NCBI GenBank assembly: GCA_019636875.1
Contig: JAHBWR010000019.1
Span: 1-39,134 of the forward strand
Length of the DNA stretch: 39,134 nt
Reading direction: 5' to 3'
Source of the DNA: Nitrospira sp.
GTDB lineage: Bacteria > Nitrospirota > Nitrospiria > Nitrospirales > Nitrospiraceae
A model generated the notes under the pieces. That model searched no databases. It was not told the origin of the DNA and worked only from the letters and a program-made list of their open reading frames with translations. Below, piece by piece: positions 16,145 through 25,151 of this stretch. The position numbers were made by a program, and so were the translations under genes. How positions within the stretch are numbered: the stretch's first letter is position 1; every line of letters starts with the position of its first letter.

Positions 16145-16999
16145 TCAATGTTTAGACGTTGAGGAAACACGTTGGCTCAACACGGGATAGTCGGCCTGGT
16201 CCATTCCTGAATTGCCGGTTGAGAGGTCGGCTGCGATGACGCGCAGCGTGATGCCGTCGGGAACGTCTCCTGATGGTGGCACAAAGAACGGCGCTTCAAA
16301 CATTCGACTCCTCTCATCGTAGAACATCTGTAGTCGCTCCATGACCCGGTCTCCGATCAAAATTTCTCCATAAATGCGGATCTTCCTTGAGTCCCAATCG
16401 CCATGGGGGCGGACGAGGGAACCGGACAGGGTTCTAACCGACGCCTGCAATGTGACATCATGTTTGGCAATCAAGGGTTCGTAAGGTGTCGGTCGTTCAA
16501 TGTGGACGAGATAGCCATAAAGATGGAGGACGATGCCGTCGTTGGTGAGGTCCTCACCTGGTATCAAGAGGATAGTTTTACGGGTCCGCTGCAACGAGGC
16601 AGGGTGTGCCAAGGGTCCTTCGGCCAAGATCTCCACGACCGTCGGTTTCTGCAATTGCAAGGTGGTGGTAAAAGCGGCGGAGGGACGAGAGCTGTAGATG
16701 GGTTCTTCCATCATGCGAGGGGTCCGCATGATTTGATTCTGATCACCAGCCTCTCCCTGTTGCAGGCCGGTCGCCAAAATTGAACCAGTCTCCACATCGG
16801 TGATGGTGATGCGTGCTCCGCCAACTTCCCGTCCAAGGACCATGGCTCCGTGAGCGACGACGCGGACAATGACCGTCGTCGGTTGAGGCCCGTTGAGGGG
16901 GCTGTGGGGTAGTAGCTGGCTGTTGGCTGGAGTCAGAAAACTGGGAAACTGAAGCAGTGAGAGGATGAGTGCTCGTGAGAGGAGGGATAACCGGGTCAT
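16145..16999 (-). CDS. Exported protein of unknown function, coupled to metG
   Basis: A 284-residue protein with an N-terminal signal peptide (hydrophobic LILSLLQFPSFLTPANS, likely cleavage after ANS at 27). The mature part looks beta-rich: VIVRVVAHGAMVLGREVGGARITITD resembles an Ig-like or carboxypeptidase-regulatory-type strand pattern. No catalytic motif is recognised. Its ATG overlaps the metG stop by 4 nt (ATGA), so translation should be coupled to metG although the functions look unrelated. Periplasmic or outer-surface location is inferred from the signal. Confidence 0.75.
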   Translation of the reverse strand: MTRLSLLSRALILSLLQFPSFLTPANSQLLPHSPLNGPQPTTVIVRVVAHGAMVLGREVGGARITITDVETGSILATGLQQGEAGDQNQIMRTPRMMEEPIYSSRPSAAFTTTLQLQKPTVVEILAEGPLAHPASLQRTRKTILLIPGEDLTNDGIVLHLYGYLVHIERPTPYEPLIAKHDVTLQASVRTLSGSLVRPHGDWDSRKIRIYGEILIGDRVMERLQMFYDERSRMFEAPFFVPPSGDVPDGITLRVIAADLSTGNSGMDQADYPVLSQRVSSTSKH

Positions 17000-18963
17000 T
17001 TCACCTTCGTGCCTGGATCGACTTCTTCCAAGACGGTGAGCAGCCCGCGGACATCAGCGTCTCCCGCGGCAAGTACCATCCCCTGCGATTCGATACCCAT
17101 GAGCTTGGCCGGCTTCAGATTTGCCACAATCACGATGGTTTTGCCGATCAGTGCATCCGGCTCGTACTTCTTCCCGATTCCAGCAACGATCTGGCGTTGT
17201 TCTGTTCCGACGGAGACCTCCAACTTAATCAACTTCTCCGACTTCGGCACCCGCTCGGCGGAAAGCACCTTCGCTGTCTTGAGCTGAACCTTCATGAATT
17301 CGTCGATGGTGATCTGCGGTGTCGCGGGCGGTACCTGGGGTGCTGAGGGTGTTGAGGTAAAAGGTGTCGGTTGTGAAGGGATAGATGATTCGGTCACGGG
17401 TTTCGCTCCTGGTTGTTTTTCAATGCGAGGAAAAAGTGACTGGCCTTTGTGGATGGCGGTACCAGGTTTTAGACCGCCCCATTCAATCTTGTGTTTGAGT
17501 ATCGGGTCGGCGAAATCAACCGAGAGGCCAAGTTGGGTACAGAGTGATTGCACGCTCTTGGGAATAACGGGATAGGCGGCCAAGCTGAGGAAGCGGAGTG
17601 TCTCTGCCATGGTGTAGAGAACGGTTTTGAGCTGTGCGGCATCGCGATCAGTCTTCGCCAAGGTCCAAGGTGCGGTCTTATCGACATACTGATTCGCCAG
17701 CTGGACCACTTGCCAAATCGATTCGAGCGCTCGATTGAACTCCAGCTGTGCGAAATAGTGCGGGAGTGTTTCGTTCAAGAGTCCCACTGCTGCCCCCTGC
17801 AGCTCTTGCTCTAGCGGTCCGATTGCCTCAGGGGCTGGTACCTGTCCTGCCTGGGTTCGTTCAATCAGCGTCAGCGTCCGGCTGAGGAGATTGCCCAACC
17901 CATTGGCAAGATCGCTATTGACGCGGGTGATCATGGCGGCCTGTGAGAAATCCCCATCTTGTCCGAACGGCACTTCTCTCAACAAGAAATAGCGAAATGC
18001 GTCAGTGCCGAATTCATCGACCATCTTATTGGGGTCGACAACATTGCCGCGGCTCTTCGACATCTTTTCGCCCTCAACCGTCCACCAGCCATGGGCAAAG
18101 ATCTTCTTTGGGAGTGGGAGATTCAGTGCCATCAGCATGGTGGACCAATAGACGGCATGAGTTGTGAGAATATCTTTGCCGACGAGATGGACAGAAGCGG
18201 GCCAATAGTTCTCAACCGATGGGGTTGCCAATTTGTACTCGAGGGCAGAGATGTAGTTCACGAGCGCGTCGAACCAAACGTAGGTCACATAGTTGTTATC
18301 AAATGGTAGTTCGATGCCCCAGGAAAGTCGCGACTTTGGTCTCGAGATCGAGAGGTCACCAAGCTTCTGGGTTTGCAGAAATCCTAGGACTTCATTTCGA
18401 CGCGATTCCGGTCTGATGAACGATGGGTTTTTCTGAATATGGTCAAGCAGTTGGTCTTGGTACTGCCCCATCTTGAAGAAGTAATTGTGTTCGCTGAGTT
18501 GCTCGACGGGGCGTTTGCAGTCAGGACAGACTCCGTGCTCGACATCTTTTTCGGTCCAGAACCGTTCGTCGAACGTGCAGTACCATCCGGTGTAGGAATC
18601 TTTGTAGATCAGATTCTTGTCGTAGAGCTGTTGCAGGTATCGCTGCACGACCGACTTGTGCGGTGGATCGGTCGTTCTGATGAAGGCGCTATTCGAGATA
18701 TTTAATTTCTTCCAGAGCTGTTCAAATTGGGGTGCGAGTTTATCGCAGTGAGCCTGGGGATCGATACCGGCCTTGGTTGCTGCTTGCTGGACTTTTTGGC
18801 CATGCTCGTCGAGACCGGTGAGAAAGAATACCTCGCGCCCGCGCAGCCGCCAATAACGCGCCAGCACGTCAGCGGCAATCGTGGTGTAGGCGTGGCCGAT
18901 ATGCGGAACGTCGTTCACATAGTAGATCGGTGTCGTGATGTAAAAGGCGTTGTCCTTCGCCAT
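16996..18963 (-). CDS. metG: Methionyl-tRNA synthetase
   Basis: A 655-residue class I aminoacyl-tRNA synthetase that charges tRNA-Met in the cytosol. The HIGH motif is at 21-24 (PHIGHAY) and the KMSKS loop at 300-304. The connective-peptide insertion contains C129, C146 and C149 (CPDC), compatible with zinc binding. The catalytic core and anticodon-binding helices run to about residue 510. A Pro/Thr-rich linker follows, and the last 110 residues form the Arc1p/EMAPII-like tRNA-binding domain (ITIDEFMKVQLKTAKVL...), usual for dimeric bacterial MetRS. It lies 36 nt after holB in the tmk-holB-metG run. Confidence 0.98.
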   Translation of the reverse strand: MAKDNAFYITTPIYYVNDVPHIGHAYTTIAADVLARYWRLRGREVFFLTGLDEHGQKVQQAATKAGIDPQAHCDKLAPQFEQLWKKLNISNSAFIRTTDPPHKSVVQRYLQQLYDKNLIYKDSYTGWYCTFDERFWTEKDVEHGVCPDCKRPVEQLSEHNYFFKMGQYQDQLLDHIQKNPSFIRPESRRNEVLGFLQTQKLGDLSISRPKSRLSWGIELPFDNNYVTYVWFDALVNYISALEYKLATPSVENYWPASVHLVGKDILTTHAVYWSTMLMALNLPLPKKIFAHGWWTVEGEKMSKSRGNVVDPNKMVDEFGTDAFRYFLLREVPFGQDGDFSQAAMITRVNSDLANGLGNLLSRTLTLIERTQAGQVPAPEAIGPLEQELQGAAVGLLNETLPHYFAQLEFNRALESIWQVVQLANQYVDKTAPWTLAKTDRDAAQLKTVLYTMAETLRFLSLAAYPVIPKSVQSLCTQLGLSVDFADPILKHKIEWGGLKPGTAIHKGQSLFPRIEKQPGAKPVTESSIPSQPTPFTSTPSAPQVPPATPQITIDEFMKVQLKTAKVLSAERVPKSEKLIKLEVSVGTEQRQIVAGIGKKYEPDALIGKTIVIVANLKPAKLMGIESQGMVLAAGDADVRGLLTVLEEVDPGTKVK

Positions 18964-18999
18964 AGCGAGGGCAAGATATCAGGTTGAGTACGTCGATTT

Positions 19000-20028
19000 C
19001 TAGGCGGAGACACCGGTTGGGATGAGCCCGAGCGCCTCACGCAAACGAAAAAAGGTCGTTTCGAGGGCCATCTGCATGTTCAGATGCCGTGTGGCTTGCT
19101 GCCGGGTTCGCTCGATGTCACTCAAAAGCGTCACAAGTTGGTCGACGTCCGCCCGTTGGGCGTAGTGCTGCAAGTCGGCGAGTTGGTCGAGGTGAAGAAT
19201 CTGGTCCCGGTCTCCACCTACGATGAGGATGGCAAGATCGCGGATCCATCGTGTGAGCCAGACGAGCGTTTCCTCTCCGCGGTCCGACTTAGCGAAACTC
19301 TCGGCGGCTGAGAGGATGGCCGTGCTTGATGTCAAAGACTGTGGCCTCACCAATGTGAGCCATTCTTGTTGTCGTGCCCGAACTTCGGCAACATTGGTTT
19401 CGAGCGCTTCTCCTATGCGTCCATCAGCAAGGACGGCGAGGAAATGGGCATCAGTCGGCGGAAGCTCACGTTTGAGGATCACGGCCGCTTCGACCTGTGT
19501 CAGGGCCGGGGCGGTAAAGCGGAGTGCTTGACAGCGTGATCGGATGGTGATCGGCAGTGCATGTGGTCGGCTGGTTACAAGGATAAAAAGCCCATGCCCG
19601 GGTGGTTCTTCCAAAGTCTTGAGCAGTGCGTTGGCTGCACCGATGGTCAAACGATCGGCTTCGTCGATAAGACAGATCTTCCATTCCCCGATGAGTGGTC
19701 GATAGACGAATTGCTGTTCGATCTCTCGGACCTGCTCAATTTTTATTTGCGGTGTTGATGCTTCGGGGTCAGGTTCGATCACGAAACAGTCCGGGTGAGT
19801 CCGAGTCGCGATTTGCAAGCAGGACCGACAGTGGCCACAGCTGTCGGAATTGTCCGGGGTGCTCGGCTGTTCACAGTTCAGGGCTTGGACCAGCCGTAGA
19901 GCGGTCATCCACTTTCCGATCCGAGCCTCGCCGTGGAAGAGATAGGCGTGGGCCAGGCGTCCATTGCGCATACTTGCCTGAAGTAAGGCGATGGGGTGTT
20001 CGTGTCCTATGATCTCAGCGAAAGGCAT
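19000..20028 (-). CDS. holB: DNA polymerase III delta-prime subunit (clamp loader)
   Basis: A 342-residue AAA+ subunit of the clamp-loader complex that places the beta sliding clamp on DNA. It contains the zinc-module cysteines C52, C64, C67 and C70 (CGHCRSC), Walker B-like CLIDEADRL, ANALLKTLEEPP, and the SRC sensor motif in TIRSRCQ. The P-loop position reads GEARIGKW (33-40), lacking the Ser/Thr after Lys; delta-prime does not need to hydrolyse ATP, so this is consistent with function. The start is 5 nt after the tmk stop, so co-translation is likely. The C-terminal third is divergent, as is usual. Confidence 0.95.
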   Translation of the reverse strand: MPFAEIIGHEHPIALLQASMRNGRLAHAYLFHGEARIGKWMTALRLVQALNCEQPSTPDNSDSCGHCRSCLQIATRTHPDCFVIEPDPEASTPQIKIEQVREIEQQFVYRPLIGEWKICLIDEADRLTIGAANALLKTLEEPPGHGLFILVTSRPHALPITIRSRCQALRFTAPALTQVEAAVILKRELPPTDAHFLAVLADGRIGEALETNVAEVRARQQEWLTLVRPQSLTSSTAILSAAESFAKSDRGEETLVWLTRWIRDLAILIVGGDRDQILHLDQLADLQHYAQRADVDQLVTLLSDIERTRQQATRHLNMQMALETTFFRLREALGLIPTGVSA

Positions 20029-20033
20029 GCGTC

Positions 20034-20708
20034 TTAACGGCGATGTGGTTTTGGGAAACGATGGGTGTTTAGCCAGTTCGTAACGAGACCTTCGACCGTA
20101 CGTTCGACCGATTCAATGGATGAGGATGCGTCAATTGTGATGATACGCCGATGCTCTTTTTTCGCGAGCGCCTGAAATCCTGCGCGGACCTTCCCGTGGA
20201 ACTGTTCGGCTTCGCGATCCAATCGATTTTGCGTGGAACTTTGACCTCGCCTTCTCCGCAGACCCACGGGAACGGACACGTCGAAGAGCAAGGTGAGATG
20301 GGGGACCAACCCTCCGGTCGCCCAATGATTCATCGTGCGGAGGATCCGTAGGTCCAACCCACGCCCATACCCTTGGTAGGCCATTGTTGAGTCGGAGAAT
20401 CGATCGCACACCACGGTCTTTCCTTGTGCGAGGGCAGGCTTGATGACATGATCGACATGCTGACGCCTGGCTGCCAGAATGAGCAATGCTTCTGTCTCCG
20501 GAGCGATGGTTTCCTTGTGCTGGTCGAGGAGGATGGTACGAACTCGTTCAGCCAGAAGGGTTCCTCCTGGTTCGCGTGTACGGAGCACCGTGAAACCGTG
20601 AGTGGCGAGGCACGCGCAGAGCCTGCGGGCCTGTGTCGTTTTTCCGCTTCCCTCACCCCCTTCCAGGGTGATGAAAATACCCGGTGATTGTCGGGCAGCA
20701 CTCGGCAT
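20034..20708 (-). CDS. tmk: Thymidylate kinase
   Basis: A 224-residue enzyme that phosphorylates dTMP to dTDP with ATP in the dTTP pathway. The P-loop GGEGSGKTT is at 17-25, followed by TREPGGT (dTMP-binding DRX-like loop) and DRFSDSTMAYQGYGRGL, the family signature. The lid region is arginine-rich (LRRRRGQ). The frame extends to an ATG at 20726, but ATG 20708 has GAGGG at a proper distance and is preferred. It is the first gene of tmk-holB-metG. A divergent promoter for the DUF502-glmU run must lie in the 204-nt gap upstream. Confidence 0.97.
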   Translation of the reverse strand: MPSAARQSPGIFITLEGGEGSGKTTQARRLCACLATHGFTVLRTREPGGTLLAERVRTILLDQHKETIAPETEALLILAARRQHVDHVIKPALAQGKTVVCDRFSDSTMAYQGYGRGLDLRILRTMNHWATGGLVPHLTLLFDVSVPVGLRRRRGQSSTQNRLDREAEQFHGKVRAGFQALAKKEHRRIITIDASSSIESVERTVEGLVTNWLNTHRFPKPHRR

Positions 20709-20840
20709 ACCAATCCCTCGTCGCATCCTTAAAAAATGACGACCGATCCTATGTCAGCCTATTGCGAATAGCAAGACCAATACCTTTTTGAAATAAGACC
20801 GAACTGACCTCCTAACCCATTGAAAATTACAAGAAAACGC

Positions 20841-20870
20841 TTGCGAGGTCTGTCCGGATCTCTGTAAGAT
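20841..20870 (+). promoter_or_regulatory. Candidate sigma-70-type promoter for the DUF502-glmU run
   Basis: TTGCGA at 20841-20846 and TAAGAT at 20865-20870 are separated by 18 nt and lie 42 nt before the DUF502 start. Each hexamer matches the consensus at about four of six positions. Position and spacing suit a promoter, but the match is weak. Confidence 0.3.
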
Positions 20871-20912
20871 GAAAGATCCAATCTCTTACCATTGACTGGG
20901 TGTCGGTGATTC

Positions 20913-21581
20913 ATGATCAAGACCGCTCTACGACGGTACTTTTTGACAGGACTGCTCGTTGTTATTCCCATCTGGGGCACGATTCTGATCCTGAAGACCC
21001 TCTTTACCGCTCTTGATGGCATTTTGGGTGATGCCATGGCGGAATTAGTACCGGACCACTACATCCCAGGATTAGGCATCGTGACCCTCATCCTGCTCAT
21101 CTTTTTTGTTGGGCTGTTTGCGGCGAACTTTATTGGTCGCCAAATCGTCGGGCATTGGGAGGATTGGCTTACCAGGCTGCCTCTCGTCCGCGGGATTTAT
21201 TCCACTCTCAAGTCTATGATGGATATTCTTTCTTTTTCAGAGCGAGGGTCCTATCGCCGGGTGGTCTTGATCCAATTCCCTAAGAACGGTCATTATTGCT
21301 TCGCATTCGTGACAGGCGTGACGAAGGGCGAGACCACGGCGCTGGGGCAAGATGCGTTGGTCCATGTCTATGTGCCGACCTCGCCTAATCCGACGTCCGG
21401 TTATTTTCTGCTCGTGCCGGAACGGGAGGTTACGTCCGTTGATATCAGCATCGAGGAAGCGATGAAGCTGATCGTCTCCGGCGGTCTGTATACGCCCTCT
21501 GGCACCATCGCATCGGCGCTCAATCCTGAGACAAAATGGAGTCAGATCAAACAGCCGGATGCCGGTGTACCGATCGGCTAA
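20913..21581 (+). CDS. DUF502 family inner-membrane protein
   Basis: A 222-residue protein with two membrane segments (about 10-30 and 53-75) and a conserved soluble part. Characteristic DUF502 stretches are LTGLLVVIPIWGT, LPLVRGIYSTLKSMMD and VYVPTSPNPTSGYFLLVP. The family is widespread in bacteria and related to plant LCV/COV proteins, but its biochemical role is unknown. It opens the long plus-strand run and is followed by glmU after 51 nt. Envelope-related neighbours (glmU, glmS) suggest an envelope role, which is inference. Confidence 0.92.
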   Translation: MIKTALRRYFLTGLLVVIPIWGTILILKTLFTALDGILGDAMAELVPDHYIPGLGIVTLILLIFFVGLFAANFIGRQIVGHWEDWLTRLPLVRGIYSTLKSMMDILSFSERGSYRRVVLIQFPKNGHYCFAFVTGVTKGETTALGQDALVHVYVPTSPNPTSGYFLLVPEREVTSVDISIEEAMKLIVSGGLYTPSGTIASALNPETKWSQIKQPDAGVPIG

Positions 21582-21632
21582 TTGAGTCGCCTACTATATC
21601 TTATGAAGAAGGTCTCATTTACGGAGCGTGAC

Positions 21633-23225
21633 ATGAAACACGCAATCAATCACCAGAAGTCTTCCCAACCTATCCCTGGCCTTGGGGTTATTGTGATGGC
21701 TGCTGGTCTGGGAAAGCGAATGAACTCCAATAATGCCAAGGTTCTCCATCATGTCGCGGGGCAGGCGATGGTACTCTATGCGGTCGATGTGGCGTTACGA
21801 CTGGCGGGGCATCGCATTGCGGTGGTGGTCGGGCATCAGGCGGACCGGGTTCAGCAGGTCGTTGAAGCGGGTGTTGTTGGGAGACCGGGCGCCGAGCTGC
21901 TCCATATTGTCAAACAGGCGGAGCAGCTTGGGACTGGGCATGCCGTGATGCAAAGCCGTCCCGTGTTCCTGGACGAGAAGGCCGCAAGGCCGACGCAGTA
22001 CCTCATTCTTAACGGTGATACGCCGTTGTTAAAGGAACAGACCGTGTGCGAGCTCTTGCGGACTCATCAGTCGCAGGGGGCGACGGTCACCCTCCTGACA
22101 GCGAAACTTGAGGATCCTACTGGATATGGCCGGGTCATTCGGCGGGAGTCCAATGGGTCTCATGGCTCGGTCGCCCCGCCCGATGTGCTCAAGATTGTTG
22201 AGGATCGAGATGCCACTCCAGATGAGCGAGCCACCCACGAAATTAACGTGGGCACGTATGTCGTATCCGGAGAGTTTCTCTTCGATGCGCTGGACAAACT
22301 GGAGCCTGATAATGCGCAGGGTGAATTGTACCTGACCGATATCGTGCATATGGCTGTGGCGCAAGGTCGGCGTGTCGCCGCAGCGACCCTTCAAGACCCG
22401 GATGAAGGTTTGGGGGTCAACACGCGACAACAGCTGGCGGCTGCCGAACAAGTTGTCCGGCAACAGATTCGGGAGTGCTGGCTTGATGCCGGCGTGACGA
22501 TGCGGGATCCTCGCTCAGTGTGGATTGATGCCGGAGTGACCATCGGGAAAGATTCGGTGCTCTATCCGAACGTGACGCTGGAAGGGACAACCGTGATTGG
22601 GGAGGGAACAACCATTCATTCCGGTGTCCGTATTTCGGATTGTGTCATCGGAAATGATGTCGAGGTTCTCGACCATTGTGTGCTGCGTGAATCCCATGTC
22701 GACGATGAGGCACATCTCGGGCCATTCGTGCATCTTCGCCCAGGTGTCGTGGTGCGGCGGAAAGCGAAGGTAGGCAATTTTGTTGAGATGAAGAAGACTG
22801 AATTGGGGGAAGGGTCAAAAGCTAACCACCTGAGTTATTTAGGTGATGCCACGATCGCTGAAAACGTTAATATTGGGGCTGGAACCATTACGTGTAACTA
22901 TGACGGCGTACGCAAGCATAAAACGGTGATCGGCAAGAATGTATTCCTGGGTAGCGATACGCAGCTTATTGCGCCCGTCACGGTTGGAGACGGCTCTGTG
23001 GTGGCCGCTGGAACAACCGTGACTCAGGACGTCCCACCCGATTCATTGGCGATTGCCCGGGTCGCACAGACAAATCGAGTTGGATGGGTGGCTAAACGGC
23101 GAGCTGTGCTGGCTATCGGTATATCAAATGGGAATTCTGCACGTGTTGCTGTGGCCTCAAAGACGACAGCCAAGAAAGCGTTGCCCAAGCCGAAGAAGGG
23201 ACGAGCGAAGTCGGCGAAAAGGTGA
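21633..23225 (+). CDS. glmU: Bifunctional N-acetylglucosamine-1-phosphate uridyltransferase / glucosamine-1-phosphate acetyltransferase
   Basis: A 530-residue enzyme making UDP-GlcNAc for peptidoglycan and LPS. The N-terminal pyrophosphorylase has MAAGLGKRM (22-30), K36 in AKVLHH and LNGDTPLL. The C-terminal left-handed beta-helix acetyltransferase contains VEMKKTELGEGSKANHLSYL and NIGAGTITCNYDG. The start is ATG 21633 (GGAG upstream); TTG 21582 and ATG 21603 are in frame but worse placed. It is about 75 residues longer than E. coli GlmU, partly from a short N-terminal extension and mainly from a basic Lys/Ala/Pro-rich tail ending KKALPKPKKGRAKSAKR, which may be disordered or nucleic-acid-binding. 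Confidence 0.97.
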   Translation: MKHAINHQKSSQPIPGLGVIVMAAGLGKRMNSNNAKVLHHVAGQAMVLYAVDVALRLAGHRIAVVVGHQADRVQQVVEAGVVGRPGAELLHIVKQAEQLGTGHAVMQSRPVFLDEKAARPTQYLILNGDTPLLKEQTVCELLRTHQSQGATVTLLTAKLEDPTGYGRVIRRESNGSHGSVAPPDVLKIVEDRDATPDERATHEINVGTYVVSGEFLFDALDKLEPDNAQGELYLTDIVHMAVAQGRRVAAATLQDPDEGLGVNTRQQLAAAEQVVRQQIRECWLDAGVTMRDPRSVWIDAGVTIGKDSVLYPNVTLEGTTVIGEGTTIHSGVRISDCVIGNDVEVLDHCVLRESHVDDEAHLGPFVHLRPGVVVRRKAKVGNFVEMKKTELGEGSKANHLSYLGDATIAENVNIGAGTITCNYDGVRKHKTVIGKNVFLGSDTQLIAPVTVGDGSVVAAGTTVTQDVPPDSLAIARVAQTNRVGWVAKRRAVLAIGISNGNSARVAVASKTTAKKALPKPKKGRAKSAKR

Positions 23226-23228
23226 GTG

Positions 23229-23256
23229 GGAGGGAGGGTGCTAGCACTCTCCCTCC
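23229..23256 (+). other. Strong hairpin between glmU and glmS
   Basis: GGAGGGAGGGT at 23229-23239 pairs with ACTCTCCCTCC at 23246-23256 (10 Watson-Crick pairs and one G-U) around the loop GCTAGC. It begins three bases after the glmU stop, and no T-run follows. It may be an mRNA processing or stability element, or partial attenuation, separating glmU from glmS. Confidence 0.6.
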
Positions 23257-23292
23257 GCCTATCCGTTCAATCTGAACGTGGAGAGACGAGCT

Positions 23293-25122
23293 ATGTGTGG
23301 AATTATCGGATACGTCGGGAATCAAGAGGCTGTGCCGATTCTGATCGGAGGTCTGTCGAAGTTGGAATACCGTGGGTACGATTCATCGGGCGTCGCCGTT
23401 CTGCAGGGTGAGAAGATTGCCGTCAGGCGGAGTGTGGGAAAGCTGGTGAACCTCCAGAACTCTCTCAACGCCAACGCGTTGAAGGGGACGGTGGGCATCG
23501 GTCACACGCGTTGGGCGACGCATGGAAAGCCTTCTGAACAGAATGCCCATCCCCATCGCTCAAAAGGGTGTGTGCTGGTGCACAACGGAATTATTGAGAA
23601 CTATCAGCAGCTGAAGCAGCAGCTGGAAAAAGATGGGTACAAGTTTGAGTCGGAAACGGATACCGAAGTCGTGGCGCATCTGATCGACAAGTATCTTCAG
23701 CGAGGAGGGGCATTGGCCGAGGCTGTGCGGTTGGCTACGAAAGATGTGCGGGGGAGTTATGCGCTCGCCGTCATTTCGGAACGAGAACCCGGGACCTTGA
23801 TTGCTGCACGATCAGGTTGCCCTCTCGTGGTTGGTCGAACACAAGACGCCTCATATGTGGCGTCAGATGTCATGGCGATGCTCACGCACACCCGAGACGT
23901 GACCTATCTGGAGGAAGGAGACGTTGCGGTGGTGACGCAGTACGGGGTTGACCTAACCGACGTCGACGGTCACACGGTTTCGCGTACATCTTCTACCATT
24001 ACGTGGGATGCATCGGCGGCGGAGAAGAGCGGCTATCCCCACTTCATGCTGAAAGAAATTCACGAACAACCGCAGACGATCCTTGATACGATGCGTGGAC
24101 GGTATTCCTACGAGACCGGTGAAGCCGATCTGCCTGATATCGGGCTGACTCCTGCTGAATTCGCCTCGATGGAGCGGATTTGGATCGTCGCCTGTGGGAC
24201 GTCTTGGCATGCAGGACAGGTGGGGAAGTATTTATTCGAGGAAATGGTTCGCACTCCCGTGCAAGTAGACATCGGTAGCGAGTTTCGGTATCGCGATCCG
24301 CTTGTCGGGAAAAATGATTTGTTTATTACGATTTCTCAATCCGGTGAGACTGCCGACACGCTGGCTGCTGCTCGGGAGGCGAAGAGAAAGGGGGCGCGCG
24401 TGGTCTCGATCGTCAACGTTGTGGGCAGCACGTTGGCACGCGAGTCGGACGGGGTGTTGTACACCCATTGTGGCCCTGAAATCGGAGTCGCTTCGACCAA
24501 AGCGTTCACGGCGCAATTGACCGCGCTCTATTTATTGGCCTTGCATTTTGCACGAGTTCGTAATGTGATGAAAGAGGCCGACGGGAAGGCCTGGCTGGAT
24601 CGGTTGGTCCGTCTCCCGGTGTTGGTGGAGAGTGTTCTGCAGCGAGAGGCTGAAATTGTGGCGATCGCCAAGCGCTATTACAAAAAGCGGAACTTTCTAT
24701 TCTTGGGGCGTGGCATCAACTACCCCATTGCCCTGGAAGGTTCACTGAAGCTGAAAGAAATCTCGTATATTCATGCGGAAGGCTATGCGGCTGGTGAAAT
24801 GAAACATGGGCCGATCGCGCTGATCGACAGAGACATGCCGGTGGTCGTGTTGGCGCCGCGAGACCGGCTCTACGACAAGACGGTCAGTAATCTGATGGAA
24901 GTCAAAGCGCGCCATGCGCCGGTCATCGCGCTGGTGGCTGAAGGGGAGCGAGAACTCGGCAAGATTGCGGATGCGATCTTCACCGTGCCAGATACCCATC
25001 CGTTGATTTCGCCGATTCTGTTTACGATTCCGCTTCAGCTCTTAGCCTATCATATTGCGGTGCTTCGAGGAGCGGATGTAGATCAACCGCGGAATCTGGC
25101 GAAAAGTGTTACCGTCGAGTAG
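23293..25122 (+). CDS. glmS: Glutamine--fructose-6-phosphate aminotransferase (isomerising)
   Basis: A 609-residue enzyme, the same length as E. coli GlmS, that makes glucosamine-6-phosphate from fructose-6-phosphate and glutamine. The start must be ATG 23293, giving MCGIIGY, because Cys after the initiator Met is the glutaminase nucleophile; the GTG at 23278 would bury it. The glutamine amidotransferase domain (1-240) has HTRWATHG and HNGIIENY. Two SIS domains follow (CGTSWHAGQVGKYLFEE, ISQSGETADTLAA, STKAFTAQL), ending in the conserved KSVTVE. It sits 67 nt after glmU behind a hairpin. No glmS ribozyme core was recognised in the 67-nt leader, which is too short for one. Confidence 0.98.
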   Translation: MCGIIGYVGNQEAVPILIGGLSKLEYRGYDSSGVAVLQGEKIAVRRSVGKLVNLQNSLNANALKGTVGIGHTRWATHGKPSEQNAHPHRSKGCVLVHNGIIENYQQLKQQLEKDGYKFESETDTEVVAHLIDKYLQRGGALAEAVRLATKDVRGSYALAVISEREPGTLIAARSGCPLVVGRTQDASYVASDVMAMLTHTRDVTYLEEGDVAVVTQYGVDLTDVDGHTVSRTSSTITWDASAAEKSGYPHFMLKEIHEQPQTILDTMRGRYSYETGEADLPDIGLTPAEFASMERIWIVACGTSWHAGQVGKYLFEEMVRTPVQVDIGSEFRYRDPLVGKNDLFITISQSGETADTLAAAREAKRKGARVVSIVNVVGSTLARESDGVLYTHCGPEIGVASTKAFTAQLTALYLLALHFARVRNVMKEADGKAWLDRLVRLPVLVESVLQREAEIVAIAKRYYKKRNFLFLGRGINYPIALEGSLKLKEISYIHAEGYAAGEMKHGPIALIDRDMPVVVLAPRDRLYDKTVSNLMEVKARHAPVIALVAEGERELGKIADAIFTVPDTHPLISPILFTIPLQLLAYHIAVLRGADVDQPRNLAKSVTVE

Positions 25123-25151
25123 GGGGCGAGCTGAGGTAAGGAACTCGGACG

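Noticed and set aside
19096..19140. Loss of the canonical P-loop in HolB as evidence of a pseudogene
   Set aside because: Delta-prime subunits commonly lack a working ATP site; the zinc module, SRC motif and length are intact.
23226..23292. glmS ribozyme upstream of glmS
   Set aside because: The leader is only 67 nt and the visible structure is a single hairpin, far short of the ribozyme core.
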